DNA of 64,000 bases from the NCBI GenBank assembly GCA_911810475.1, contig OU461276.1, positions 188,823 to 252,822 on the forward strand. The letters run 5' to 3'. The position numbers and the translations under genes are program-made. The notes under the pieces are model-generated. The model did no database searches and was not told the origin of the DNA. It saw nothing but the letters and a program-made list of their open reading frames with translations. Source of the DNA: Candidatus Celerinatantimonas neptuna. Lineage in GTDB: Bacteria; Pseudomonadota; Gammaproteobacteria; Enterobacterales; Celerinatantimonadaceae. Shown piece by piece: positions 54,847 to 64,000 of this stretch (its first letter is position 1; every line of letters starts with the position of its first letter).

Positions 54847-55488
54847 TGATACTTACTCCATCGAGAAACACTCTCATTGCATTAGATACATTTGAATAAT
54901 ACTAATACTTGATAATAGCTATATATAATGACGAATAAAATAACGCCTATGTTATTAGGCATTATTTTATCTTTATTGGTGGTTTTTACAGCTTATTAAG
55001 CAAGGCCTTATAATCACCTCAAAGAACCTAACACCGAATAAATGAACAGAAAACACGGCTCTATGGTTCATCCAACTGGTCCTTGTATTTTATTGCGACT
55101 AACTTAGACAACTAAACATCATCATCCGTGCCAATATTCAAGCATCTTTAATCCAGATAAATCAATTGATAGCCCTCAAATCAGGATAAGGAATCATAAT
55201 GAATTAGCGATAAATGTATCGTATGTCCATGTTATTTTCTGATATGGAACTTAAAATCGAGTTCAAGGCAAAACTGGGCAGACGTAGCTCTTCTCCGACA
55301 AGCGGATTTAACGCCGAAGTCGACCTAAAATCCTTGTCGAAAAGACTTTCTTACTCCAAATTGGGGTTAAAAACCCTCAGGATATGTTGACAATTGATAT
55401 AAATACTCAGATATCATCCGGATGGAAACGTATTTTACGCGGCATGCACAATATACGTTCCATCAGAACAAATAAACAGCGGTACCAG
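54847..55488. other. Long intergenic stretch upstream of asmA
   Basis: About 640 bases. GCCTATGTTATTAGGC near 54946 is a small hairpin followed by ATTATTTTAT and may be a weak terminator on the plus strand. Around 55250-55390 the base composition is more gene-like, perhaps debris of a lost gene, but no frame gives a recognisable product. Confidence 0.35.
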
Positions 55489-56031
55489 TTAACCCAATAC
55501 TGATACGAAATCTTCAACAATATAGGGTTTTTTAACGATCACATCCCCGTCGGGTGTCCCCAGATACAAATATCCAACAATTTGTTCTCCTTCACTCAAA
55601 CCAAGCTCAGATTTAACATAGTCATCATAACTCGCCGGCCCGGTTCGCCAGATCCCATTAAAACCCTGTGCCTGAGCGGCCATTTGCATAGCATGGACAG
55701 CACAACCAGCAGATAAAAGTTGCTCAATCTCAGGAATCCGGGGATGAGCTTTCACACTTGCAATTGCAATAATAATCAAAGGAGCCCGATATGGAATCGT
55801 CTTAGCTTTTTCAACATCTTCTTTATTAAGCTCTGCTGCCCGGATAAAAATATCAGAGAGTTGGTCTAATCCAGAACCAGATACTTCAATAAAACGCCAG
55901 GGTTTTAAGCCACCATGGTCCGGAGTTTTTAATCCTGCTTCATAAATGTGCTTCAGCGAGTCCCCCTGCGGAGCCGGAGCTGATAATTTTGCACATGAAT
56001 GCCGATTCAAAAGTAGTTCTATCGCTTGCAT
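55489..56031 (-). CDS. ydjA: YdjA-like nitroreductase
   Basis: A 180-residue FMN-dependent nitroreductase of the small YdjA type. MQAIELLLNRHSCAKLSAPA, GLKTPDHGGLKPWRFIEVSG, YRAPLIIIAIASVKAHPRIP and SAGCAVHAMQMAAQAQGFNG with WRTG follow E. coli YdjA (183 residues) in order. The physiological substrate is unknown. I start at ATG 56031 by that match, with GGGA six bases before; a longer frame begins at 56061. The gene stands alone. Confidence 0.88.
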   Translation of the reverse strand: MQAIELLLNRHSCAKLSAPAPQGDSLKHIYEAGLKTPDHGGLKPWRFIEVSGSGLDQLSDIFIRAAELNKEDVEKAKTIPYRAPLIIIAIASVKAHPRIPEIEQLLSAGCAVHAMQMAAQAQGFNGIWRTGPASYDDYVKSELGLSEGEQIVGYLYLGTPDGDVIVKKPYIVEDFVSVLG

Positions 56032-56470
56032 CATCGTTCCCATAATCAATAAATGGATCAAAACTTAATTGTGCTCAATTAAAGATATAAAAAAAACCAT
56101 ATTTTTACCAAGGATGACCTGCCAGGTAGTAACCTATGTCGGCTGTCATGTCTATCTCAACAGACAATGACAACACCAACCAAAATTGATAAATTCATCA
56201 TAATTATAAGTATGTGAACATCTATATAGGCTGAAAATGCAAATAATTCTTTATCTTTATTAAAATATAATGGTAATATTTTGATCATGACAATTCATAT
56301 TAATAAGCCATCATATAATGAAAACTTACCTTATCAGAATATTTAATATAACCAGGGAAATTTAAATGATGTAACCAACATATTCTATTTAGATCATAAG
56401 AAAATATTATATATTGACCCATTATTTACCGTAAAACAAATTCCTTTTATAATTATAAATTTAACATCGC
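56032..56470. other. AT-rich gap before a dead MFS gene
   Basis: About 440 bases with no gene I can support. The last 100 bases are over 75% AT by eye and precede the remains of a transporter gene. Confidence 0.4.
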
Positions 56471-57644
56471 ATGATGTTAAATATAAAAAATACATACATG
56501 CAATTTAAAATGTATGGAGGTCTATCCTCAGATGTATATGCAATTGCAGCGGCTCATTTGATTCTAGGGATTAGTAGCTTTATTGTTTCATTTTTAATAT
56601 TAATGTTAACATTAAAGATTAATTATTCTCCTACAATTTCTGGTCTATTTATTATGGGATCACTGGCGATTCAACAGGTAGGGAAAATAATAGGAGGCAA
56701 ATCATCTGATTCAATACCATGGTCTCTGGTTAGTTCACTGGTGATTTTATTCTTGTATTATGAAGTTTTCTATTAATAAGGAATATTCAATTAGCACTAC
56801 TTTTTATCAGTTATCTTTTCTATATTTTAGCCGCACCAACATCAAATGCCCTACTCATTGAAATATCTAATAGAGATAATAGAGATGAAGTGTTTTCATT
56901 AAATTACATGGCTTATAATCTAGGTGCCAGTATAGGTCCCTTAGTAGCAGGATATCTCTTTTGGAATTTTACAAAATGGATATATATTGGAAATGGAATA
57001 GCCAGTCTAATAGGTATATTCATTATACTATTTTATGTACAATAATCTGCCGACACAAAATCAAATACAAATATAAATGAACAAAAATTTTAAGGGAATA
57101 TTATATCAATTCTACTAAAACAATTTCACTTATTAACTTTTACTATATTCTGTACTTTACTATGGTTTTGTATGGATCAAATAATGGTCAACTGATGACT
57201 TATTCTAGTCTCTTAGTCATCATATTAACCCCAGTCATATTATGTTTAAAAAACCACAGTGCCATTAATAATATCTCTTTTGCCAAATTATTTCTGGCTA
57301 GTTCTTTTGGGATCATGATGATAAGTAAGTCTATCCCATATCAATATCTGGCATGGTTATTCCTTACGATTGCAGAAATCATACTTGTAACAAAACAGGG
57401 AGTCTATATAGCTAATAATTCACCATCTAGCCATAGAGGGCGTATTTCTGGAGTATTATCGACAATACAAGGTACCGGTCTGATGCCTGCATCCTTAATA
57501 ACTGGCGCTCTGATTCAATGTTATGGATAGTCCAAAACATAGGAACTTATAATTTTTATTTCATTAACCTCATCACTACTCATGTTTACTACTATGTCTG
57601 GTAGAAAAGGTCTCGTTAACGAAGCCAATGACTCTCAGGTTTAA
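56471..57644 (+). pseudogene. Degenerate MFS transporter
   Basis: Three pieces of one twelve-helix transporter lie in order in different frames. The first, 56471-56776, has VYAIAAAHLILGISSFIVSF and SGLFIMGSLAIQQVGKIIGG. The second, about 56780-57044, has LAAPTSNALLIEISNRDNRD and FSLNYMAYNLGASIGPLVAG. The third, 57162-57530, has AEIILVTKQGVYIANNSPSS and HRGRISGVLSTIQGTGLMPA. A further frameshift leads to a stop at 57644. The RDNRDEVFSLNYMAYNLG loop is typical of MFS peptide or drug exporters. At least three shifts or small deletions disable it. Base composition is more AT-rich than the neighbours. Confidence 0.8.
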
Positions 57645-57825
57645 CCAGCCAGCGCTGAGACTACCGTATCATCTCTGATGCCGATTTAAATGAAATCATC
57701 ATGTATCAAACGCAGAATCACACTATTTTTCAACCTTACGCCAAAACCAACCATGCATTGAGTCTTCTCCCTTTGTTGATGAACAGGTATCATCTATCTC
57801 ATTAAGATTCTGTCGGAGTTGAAAT

Positions 57826-58380
57826 ATGCTGTTATTTATTGGGTCTGATATCCATGGAGACATTCAGGCAGCTGAAAAAATGGTCAGGGCTTTTCATCAG
57901 ACACAAGCCTCTTATTTAATATGTCTGGGAGACATCCTCAATCATGGTCCCCGTAATCCATTACCTGAGCACTACAACCCGCAAGAAGTCGCAAAATTAT
58001 TGAACTCAATTCATCACCAGATTTTGGCAATACGAGGAAATTGTGACAGTGAGGTCGACCAAGCCTTGTGCCATTTCCCAATGCTCAGTGATTATCAACA
58101 GTTGCTCACCAAGCAACGCCGCATCTTTTTAACTCACGGTCATCTTTATCGTCCTGATAATCTGCCACCATTACAACCAGGCGATCTGTTTGTCAGCGGC
58201 CATACCCATTTACCGGTTGCTGAATGTGGTGATGATCAAATTTACCGGTTAAATCCAGGTTCTGTTGCTATTCCCCGAGGTGAATGGCCAGCAAGCTATG
58301 CACTGTTATCGCCACATCAAATTAAAGTATTGACCCTAAATACATCCGAAACATTACTAGAATGTAGTTTAGACGTATAA
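57826..58380 (+). CDS. yfcE: Phosphodiesterase YfcE
   Basis: A 184-residue calcineurin-like metallophosphoesterase. Metal-binding motifs are in order: GSDIHGD near residue 7, LGDILNHGPRNPLPEHYNP, RGNCDSEVDQ, LTHGHLY and SGHTHLPV, then LNPGSVAIPRGEWPASYALL. E. coli YfcE (184 residues) hydrolyses phosphodiesters such as bis-p-nitrophenyl phosphate with Mn; its natural substrate is not known. The gene precedes sppA on the same strand with a gap of about 65 bases. Confidence 0.93.
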   Translation: MLLFIGSDIHGDIQAAEKMVRAFHQTQASYLICLGDILNHGPRNPLPEHYNPQEVAKLLNSIHHQILAIRGNCDSEVDQALCHFPMLSDYQQLLTKQRRIFLTHGHLYRPDNLPPLQPGDLFVSGHTHLPVAECGDDQIYRLNPGSVAIPRGEWPASYALLSPHQIKVLTLNTSETLLECSLDV

Positions 58381-58446
58381 CCATGGTTGATTGCATACCA
58401 TCATATCAATCAAAAACAACCTATTTATCAGACATATGCGAATATT

Positions 58447-60306
58447 ATGAAATTTATTCTTAAATTAATTGGTCGTATAGTAAAAGGGATCTGGCGGAGC
58501 ATAACATTCATCCGTCAGTTTATTCTTAATATCATTTTTCTTGGCCTAATCATTGCTATTATCGTAGTGGTACATCGGGGAGAAGAAAAAGTACCTTCAC
58601 CGTTAAAAACACCATCGGCCTTACAACTGAATCTGGATGGTCGACTGGTCGAAGAAAGCCAATCTCCCAACTATATTACTCACCTTGTTCAACGTACTAT
58701 CGGAGAAAAATTTCCTAATAAAATCGATATTCATGAATTGGTCCATACCATTCATCAAGCCAAAACAGATAATCATATTACCGGATTAGTTCTAAATCTG
58801 GGTAAACTGCAACGCTCGGGTCTTGCCAAATTACAAACAATTGCTCAAGCCATTACCGACTTTAAAAAATCAGGAAAACCAGTCATTGCCGTTGCTGACA
58901 GCTACGATCAAGGCCAGTATTATTTAGCCAGTTTTGCCAATCAGATTTTATTAAACCCAGCCGGTTCTGTTGACATCAAAGGGTTTAGTGCCAATCAGCT
59001 GTTCTATAAAGATGCTCTTCACAAATTAGGTATTCAAACCCACGTTTTCCGGGTTGGCATTTATAAATCATTTGTTGAACCTTATATTCGTAATGGAATG
59101 TCCAAACCCGCCCGTCAAGATCTGACCCGTTGGGTCAATCAGCTCTGGCAAGATTACACAAGCGATGTAGCCCACAACCGACGGCTGACTCCGGCAGAGA
59201 TTGCCCCATCAGGTCCTAACCTTATTGCTAAACTAAGACAGGTCGATGGTAATGAAGCGCAATATGCGCTTAAAAATAAACTAGTGGATCATTTGTTCAC
59301 TCGAGATCAGGTTCATCATTACCTGATTCATTTATTTGGCAAGGAAAAATCTGGAAACTACCGCCATATTTCGCTTAAATCGTATCAGGATCTTCGTCCA
59401 TCTCTTTATCAGAACAGCGATACGAACTCACCACAAATTGCGGTTGTTATCGCCAGAGGGCCAATCGTCAATGGAACGACAAGAAACGACAATAATGTCA
59501 TTGCGGCCGATAGTTTGATTAAAACGCTGGATAAAGTTCAGCATAACAAACAGATCAAAGCACTGGTATTACGTGTTGACAGCCCCGGAGGAAGTGCATT
59601 TGCAGCGGAATTAATCCGCACAAAACTTGCCGCGATACAAAAAGTCGGGAAACCGGTAATCATTTCAATGGGGGCAACAGCCGCTTCAGGTGGTTACTGG
59701 ATATCATCAACATCAAACCGAATTTTTGCTGCGCCAACGACCATCACCGGTTCAATTGGTATTTTCGGCATGTTTGCAACGGCTGAGAATGGTTTGAATA
59801 AACTTGGCGTTCATAGTGATGGGGTTACAACAACCGACTATGCAACTATTTCACCTCTATCGCCATTACCTAAGGATGTCGCGCAGATTCTGCAATTGAA
59901 TGTCGAAAATGGCTACCATCGCTTTGTCTCTTTAGTCCAGAAAGGCCGTCACTATGCAAGTTATGCACAGGTCGATAAACTCGCACAAGGAAGGATCTGG
60001 ACAGGGCGTGAAGCAAAAGCCAACGGGTTAGTCGATCAACTGGGCAATATGAAAGATGCCATTCACTATGCAGCCAAATTAGTCAAACTCCATCATTATG
60101 ACCTAATACGACTGAATAACGATGATTCATCATCAAGTATTAGTTTCAGGTCATTGTTCAATTCACAAATAGGGCATTGGCTCTCAACAGAAATTCCCTG
60201 GTTGAGTCAGATAAGAACACTATCAGGACAACTTCAACCTCATATGCTGACGCAGGACCCTCAGCATCTTTTCGCTTACTGTAAGCTTTGCCACGCCCGT
60301 ATTTAA
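58447..60306 (+). CDS. sppA: Signal peptide peptidase SppA (protease IV)
   Basis: A 619-residue inner-membrane serine/lysine protease that clears cleaved signal peptides. An N-terminal anchor (FIRQFILNIIFLGLIIAIIV) is followed by two S49 repeats. The catalytic Lys is in HVFRVGIYKSFVEPYIRNGM in the first repeat, and the catalytic Ser in SMGATAASGGYWISSTSN in the second; GSIGIFGMFATAENGLNKLG follows. The end (FAYCKLCHARI) matches E. coli SppA (618). I start at ATG 58447 (MKFILKLIGRIVKG); a TTG-initiated frame from 58387 adds 20 residues. A strong terminator follows. Confidence 0.94.
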   Translation: MKFILKLIGRIVKGIWRSITFIRQFILNIIFLGLIIAIIVVVHRGEEKVPSPLKTPSALQLNLDGRLVEESQSPNYITHLVQRTIGEKFPNKIDIHELVHTIHQAKTDNHITGLVLNLGKLQRSGLAKLQTIAQAITDFKKSGKPVIAVADSYDQGQYYLASFANQILLNPAGSVDIKGFSANQLFYKDALHKLGIQTHVFRVGIYKSFVEPYIRNGMSKPARQDLTRWVNQLWQDYTSDVAHNRRLTPAEIAPSGPNLIAKLRQVDGNEAQYALKNKLVDHLFTRDQVHHYLIHLFGKEKSGNYRHISLKSYQDLRPSLYQNSDTNSPQIAVVIARGPIVNGTTRNDNNVIAADSLIKTLDKVQHNKQIKALVLRVDSPGGSAFAAELIRTKLAAIQKVGKPVIISMGATAASGGYWISSTSNRIFAAPTTITGSIGIFGMFATAENGLNKLGVHSDGVTTTDYATISPLSPLPKDVAQILQLNVENGYHRFVSLVQKGRHYASYAQVDKLAQGRIWTGREAKANGLVDQLGNMKDAIHYAAKLVKLHHYDLIRLNNDDSSSSISFRSLFNSQIGHWLSTEIPWLSQIRTLSGQLQPHMLTQDPQHLFAYCKLCHARI

Positions 60307-60311
60307 TCTGT

Positions 60312-60350
60312 AAATCACCCTCCATCGAAGGAAGGAGGGTGATTTTCTAT
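60312..60350 (+). terminator. Intrinsic terminator after sppA
   Basis: AAATCACCCTCC (60312-60323) pairs perfectly with GGAGGGTGATTT (60334-60345), followed by TCTAT, six bases after the sppA stop. Confidence 0.85.
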
Positions 60351-60401
60351 ATTGTCCATTTATAATGCGAGTCATTAAATTACATCAGTGAACTGATAAT
60401 C

Positions 60402-61418
60402 ATGCCTAACAAATCTATTTATATTGCCTACACAGGTGGCACCATCGGAATGCAACGCAGCCAGCACGGATATATCCCTGTTGCAGGTTTTATGGGGCAA
60501 ATTTTAGCCTGTTCTCCTGAATTCCATCGCTCAGAAATGCCCCGTTTTACCGTCAGCGAATATGCACCATTGATTGACTCTTCCGATATGACACCACAAG
60601 ACTGGCAAAAGATCGCAAATGATATAAAAGAAAATTATCATAAATATGATGGTTTTGTTGTTTTGCACGGAACAGATACCATGGCCTATACGGCTTCAGC
60701 ATTATCATTTATGCTGGAAAACTTAGCCAAACCCGTTATCATCACCGGCTCACAAATTCCACTATGCGAACTTCGCTCAGACGGGCAAACAAATCTGCTC
60801 AATGCACTATATCTGGCTGCGAATTATCCGATTCATGAAGTCTGTCTGTTTTTTAATAACACACTTTATCGTGGTAACCGCTCCACGAAAGCTCATGCAG
60901 ATGGCTTCGATGCGTTTATGTCACCCAATTTTCAACCTCTGTTAAAAGCAGGTATTCAAATTGAATTGCTCCAGGGGAAAGTCAAACCAATTGAAAATAA
61001 TCAACTAAAAGTAACATCTATCACTCCCCAACCCGTTGGCGTTGTAACGCTTTACCCAGGGATCTCATCCAATGTGATCGCCAATATTCTAAGACAACCG
61101 GTGAAAGCCTTAATTCTATTGAGTTACGGAGTCGGAAATGCGCCACAAACGGCTGATATGCTAGAACTTCTCAAAGAAGCCAGCCAACGGGGAATCATTA
61201 TTGTTAATCTGACCCAATGCCTAAGTGGCACGGTTAATATGCAAGGATATGCAACAGGGAACGCACTGGCACGCTCTGGCGTCATCAGCGGAGGAGACAT
61301 GACAATTGAAGCCACGCTGACGAAGCTTCATTACTTGTTAAGTCAGAATCTGTCTCCAGAGATTATTCGTCAGAAAACACAGGAAAATATTCGTGGAGAG
61401 TTAACGCCTCATGCTTAA
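60402..61418 (+). CDS. ansA: L-asparaginase I (cytoplasmic)
   Basis: A 338-residue asparaginase that hydrolyses asparagine to aspartate and ammonia. The first nucleophile Thr is in IYIAYTGGTIGMQRSQHGYI near residue 14, and the second in VVLHGTDTMAYTASALSFML near 90. KPVIITGSQIPLCELRSDGQ and NNTLYRGNRSTKAHADGFDA are typical of type I enzymes. E. coli AnsA has 338 residues and no signal peptide, as here. It lies about 95 bases after sppA but behind a strong terminator, so it should have its own promoter. Confidence 0.94.
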   Translation: MPNKSIYIAYTGGTIGMQRSQHGYIPVAGFMGQILACSPEFHRSEMPRFTVSEYAPLIDSSDMTPQDWQKIANDIKENYHKYDGFVVLHGTDTMAYTASALSFMLENLAKPVIITGSQIPLCELRSDGQTNLLNALYLAANYPIHEVCLFFNNTLYRGNRSTKAHADGFDAFMSPNFQPLLKAGIQIELLQGKVKPIENNQLKVTSITPQPVGVVTLYPGISSNVIANILRQPVKALILLSYGVGNAPQTADMLELLKEASQRGIIIVNLTQCLSGTVNMQGYATGNALARSGVISGGDMTIEATLTKLHYLLSQNLSPEIIRQKTQENIRGELTPHA

Positions 61419-61424
61419 TAGAAA

Positions 61425-61465
61425 ACAGGCCTAATAGCTGTCTACACGACACAAGCAGGGCCTGT
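61425..61465. terminator. Hairpin between ansA and the DUF3581 gene
   Basis: ACAGGCC (61425-61431) pairs with GGCCTGT (61459-61465), between convergent genes. The loop is long and the T tract weak. Confidence 0.5.
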
Positions 61466-61485
61466 CTTACCTAAATCAACAGCCG

Positions 61486-62205
61486 TTATGCATATTGAGA
61501 CTGTTGTAGTTGTCGGCGATTTTCGTATTCATCAGCAAATGCATTAATCGCTGTCATATCGTAGGGTTTAAGCCCGCCAACGATCAGCTTTTTAACACCA
61601 CGACCGATGACCTGACCATCCTCTGTAAACTCAAACTTCAACAGCTCTTCTGCCCGTTTGCCCTGAACATCCAATGAGGTTTCTAATAACTCCGCATCGA
61701 GATCTGAAATATCAAGCTTACCGAATTCAAGATGCATCTGATCATACATGACCAGTGGGCGACTTGGATTAAACATCACCTGATGTTTAGCCATTAAAGG
61801 CATCATTAGTGTTGGAAAGTTTTGGCCCGAAAAAGCCCCATAGTAACGTACCAATGCTTCAATCAGTCGTTCATCATGAGAAATATCGCCGTTGAAGCTC
61901 ACTTCCAAAACACTTTTTTGATGTTGATCGGTGATGATTAATTGTCCATCACGGGCCTGTTCAGGAAACTGTAAAATAGTTTGTCCATTCACCATTCCGG
62001 TAAATTTAAACACCATATTCTGGCTCAGACCATAATATTTCAACACCAGAGCACATAACAAATCACCAGGAACACAAAAGCGTTTTGCCTGAGGATCATG
62101 AATAGGATTAAAATCTCGGCATATACACTTTGCAAACAAACTTGCCTGCTCAGGAGTGATTACAACTCCTTCAGAACCATGCTGAAAATAATCATCTAGA
62201 AACAT
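61486..62205 (-). CDS. DUF3581 family protein
   Basis: A 239-residue protein of the DUF3581 family, found in Vibrio, Shewanella and relatives. Recognisable wording: QASLFAKCICRDFNPIHDPQ and RFCVPGDLLCALVLKYYGLS, which recall a hotdog or MaoC-like fold (NPIHxD pattern), then FKFTGMVNGQTILQFPEQA and KRAEELLKFEFTEDGQVIGR. The function is unknown; a thioester-binding role is only suggested by the NPIHD-like motif. It lies 40 bases after yeaC on the same strand, so the two may be co-transcribed. Confidence 0.82.
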   Translation of the reverse strand: MFLDDYFQHGSEGVVITPEQASLFAKCICRDFNPIHDPQAKRFCVPGDLLCALVLKYYGLSQNMVFKFTGMVNGQTILQFPEQARDGQLIITDQHQKSVLEVSFNGDISHDERLIEALVRYYGAFSGQNFPTLMMPLMAKHQVMFNPSRPLVMYDQMHLEFGKLDISDLDAELLETSLDVQGKRAEELLKFEFTEDGQVIGRGVKKLIVGGLKPYDMTAINAFADEYENRRQLQQSQYA

Positions 62206-62245
62206 AAATTATCACTCATTCTTATCTTATTAATGCCACGCAGAA

Positions 62246-62548
62246 TTAGTTATCATCTTCTGGTTTTAAGCGGGCAATCTCCACTGTTTCGGACTGAAAT
62301 TGAGTTTTCAATTCTGACTTTGATTTCATCTCAATTTCTCCCCGACGGTTAACTGTCATATGTTGTGCTGAATTGTTGTAGCGAGATTGATACAATAACG
62401 TCATCTGAAGCGCTTGCTGACGAGCATCACCGGTCACTACACGACCATCAGGCCAACGACCCGTTTCTACGGCGCTCATCAACCTCTGATAAACTTCTGG
62501 CGTTATCATCGCCAACAGATCTTCAAGGCTATGTTCAGAGCCCTTCAT
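62246..62548 (-). CDS. yeaC: YeaC/DUF1315 family protein
   Basis: A 100-residue protein matching E. coli YeaC (90 residues): LEDLLAMITPEVYQRLMSAV, ETGRWPDGRVVT, LQMTLLYQSRYNNSAQHMTV and GEIEMKSKSELKTQF. The function is unknown. In E. coli yeaC lies close to ansA and sppA, and the same neighbourhood is kept here with sppA and ansA about 1-4 kb away, which supports the assignment. Confidence 0.9.
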   Translation of the reverse strand: MKGSEHSLEDLLAMITPEVYQRLMSAVETGRWPDGRVVTGDARQQALQMTLLYQSRYNNSAQHMTVNRRGEIEMKSKSELKTQFQSETVEIARLKPEDDN

Positions 62549-63069
62549 AATAATCTCCCGTCAGATGAAAAGCACACGATATCTGGGTATGCGATAAAAG
62601 AACTCATTGTAATTTAGTTTGCTCCAAAAAATATTTCATTCTTACAATGAAATATTCACAACAATATATCAGCTCATTTACAAACAATTCAATCATCCAA
62701 CATCAGAAAATAATCACCGTGGATATAATAAGCAGACTTTTTCCTTTTAAATTTTATGGCGTCTAATTGCAAACAAATGCCACATGATATTTAGTCAATA
62801 AACGTTAATATGTCCACGATCAAGATAATCTCTTTAGATGTTATAGACTTAAAATTGAATCATTGTAAAATGCATGATATTTCATCGATTCTCCGTCATC
62901 GTAACCTGTAGCAAAATGATGATGAAGATATTTTTCGCATTGATTCAAGATTGACTTACGTGTCAGCAAGCCAAATCGACCACATCATTGCGGATTTTAC
63001 CATAATGTCTATGCGCATCTATCATGCATATGATGAACGATAGTTTTACTCAATGCTCAAGGATTGAAA
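62549..63069. other. Divergent intergenic region
   Basis: About 520 bases between yeaC and a lipoprotein gene transcribed away from it. Short TGCATGATAT-like words occur near 62870 and 63025. I see no gene or RNA. Promoters for both sides should be here. Confidence 0.4.
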
Positions 63070-63876
63070 GTGTCTGTGATTCGCCTATCGATATTGGTCC
63101 TGTTTACCCTGGCCTTAGCTGGCTGTGATCATACCGGTACGCCTTCTGTTCGAAGCATATGTCGCACATCCCCACAAATATGTGAAAACCTGAATCCAGG
63201 GGGCTGGTGTAATAACTCCCGGGAACGTCTCATACAGTCACGCTGGCATTATCAAAAAAGTGCATCTAATAAAAATCGCTATTTACTTCTTAGCGCACTG
63301 AACAAGTATCAACGATGTATTGCTATTATCGCCCAAATAGAACCCACTAAAAATAAACAACGCAAAACTGGCCGCACAGAAGTCCTTCTGTCAACTATCA
63401 AACAAATTAAAGGTCTGGAAGCTCAGGTTAAATATCGAACCGACCTGTTCTCACTCTATTATCGCTGGAGTCAAATGGGTGATCTAAAAGCCAAGCAACA
63501 ATTTATTGCCAAGCAAAATACACCCCAGATGCAAGACCCTATATTACTATGGGCTCTGGCAACGCTATATCACCAGAATGATCCTCAAAAAAGTCTGCAT
63601 TTAATGAAACAAACCCTGGCAAATTATAAAAAGAAACGCCCTCTACCTGTTGGGATACTTGAAGGCATTGCGACTCAATACATGCGATTAAATCGCATTG
63701 ACCAGGCTTATACCTGGTCTCTAGTTGCAGAAAAAGTAACTGGAGTTAAAACCAATAAAGAACAATTTAATCTTTATCGCCAGTTTAGCGATGAGCAGAT
63801 TGAACAGTTTAAAAATAAAGCGGATCACATTGCTAAATTGATCCATAAAGGGCAGTATCAACCGGATCAAAAATAA
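63070..63876 (+). CDS. DUF2989 lipoprotein
   Basis: A 268-residue protein with a lipoprotein signal: LSILVLFTLALAGC, with the lipid-acceptor Cys at about residue 19. The mature part fits the DUF2989 family (SICRTSPQICENLNPGGWCN, RERLIQSRWHYQKS, KYQRCIAIIAQIEP) and then has helical TPR-like stretches (LWALATLYHQNDPQKSLHLM; TQYMRLNRIDQAYTWSLVAE). Its function is unknown; it would be anchored to a membrane facing the periplasm. I start at GTG 63070, six bases after AGGA; a TTG at 63064 is too close to that site. Confidence 0.82.
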   Translation: MSVIRLSILVLFTLALAGCDHTGTPSVRSICRTSPQICENLNPGGWCNNSRERLIQSRWHYQKSASNKNRYLLLSALNKYQRCIAIIAQIEPTKNKQRKTGRTEVLLSTIKQIKGLEAQVKYRTDLFSLYYRWSQMGDLKAKQQFIAKQNTPQMQDPILLWALATLYHQNDPQKSLHLMKQTLANYKKKRPLPVGILEGIATQYMRLNRIDQAYTWSLVAEKVTGVKTNKEQFNLYRQFSDEQIEQFKNKADHIAKLIHKGQYQPDQK

Positions 63877-64000
63877 TTAAGTCTCATATCCTTTAAGCGT
63901 GAATAACATTTTCATCACTGTTGGTTATTCATTGAAACAATGATTCAATCATCCCGAACTATACAGCTTTTGTCACTCTTCCTTAAAGGACATGGCAACA

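Noticed and set aside
63992-64000. ATG preceded by AAAGGA at the window's right edge, as the start of another gene
   Set aside because: The site is only one base from the ATG and just three codons are visible, so no gene can be supported.

Overview
The window comes from a gammaproteobacterium. The biotin operon layout, PutP, HtpX, AsnS, SppA, AnsA, YfcE, YeaC, DUF3581 and DUF2989 genes are the kind of core set seen around Vibrio, Shewanella, Aeromonas and Celerinatantimonas. That placement is inference; no rRNA is present to confirm it.

Layout. 1-5.1 kb: the start of a secreted protein, a decayed GNAT acetyltransferase, a YnaI-like mechanosensitive channel, a broken cutC behind a ROK sugar kinase, and a YbjQ protein. 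5.5-15.2 kb: a guanidine-I (ykkC) riboswitch with an overlapping terminator hairpin, then seven co-directional genes: a periplasmic binding protein, permease and ATPase, two DUF1989 proteins, a biotin-dependent urea/guanidine carboxylase and an allophanate hydrolase. The set reads as import of guanidine, ATP-dependent carboxylation, deimination to allophanate and hydrolysis to ammonia and CO2, switched on by guanidine. 15.2-20 kb: PsiE, two small-molecule exporters, a DUF2202 protein and an esterase.

20.3-29.5 kb is an accessory island. A perfect 19-bp direct repeat (20338-20356 and 29479-29497) bounds it, and a tyrosine recombinase gene starts 87 bp inside the left copy. The contents are AT-rich and patchy: a protein with an FVDNRP leader of the kind seen on predicted secreted toxins, an IS21 remnant, a REP-associated (RAYT-type) transposase, truncated MFS and HAD genes fused head to head, Vibrio-type attC remnants, a PqqD-like protein paired with a MATE exporter and followed by an attC-like site, a VF530 protein and the 3' end of a group II intron. 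A 12-bp core of the end repeat occurs again inside, at 22737.

29.6-38.5 kb: a PaaX-type regulator, an S66 peptidase, a Vat-type acetyltransferase, a VOC protein, PutP, a large GGDEF-EAL protein and a dead IS5-family transposase. 38.6-44.8 kb: htpX, then bioBFCD divergent from bioA across a BirA-type operator. 44.9-52 kb: a secreted GH53 galactanase with GalR/LacI-type palindromes upstream, a second-type ClpP, YdfG, a small XRE regulator, asnS and a small HExxH protein. 52-64 kb: cytochrome b561, AsmA, a YdjA nitroreductase, a dead MFS gene, yfcE, sppA, ansA, DUF3581, yeaC and a DUF2989 lipoprotein.

Pseudogenes are frequent (GNAT, cutC, HAD, MFS twice, IS5, IS21, group II intron). Several starts were moved from the longest frame to a codon with a better ribosome binding site or family match; each entry says so. 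No tRNA, rRNA or CRISPR array was seen.
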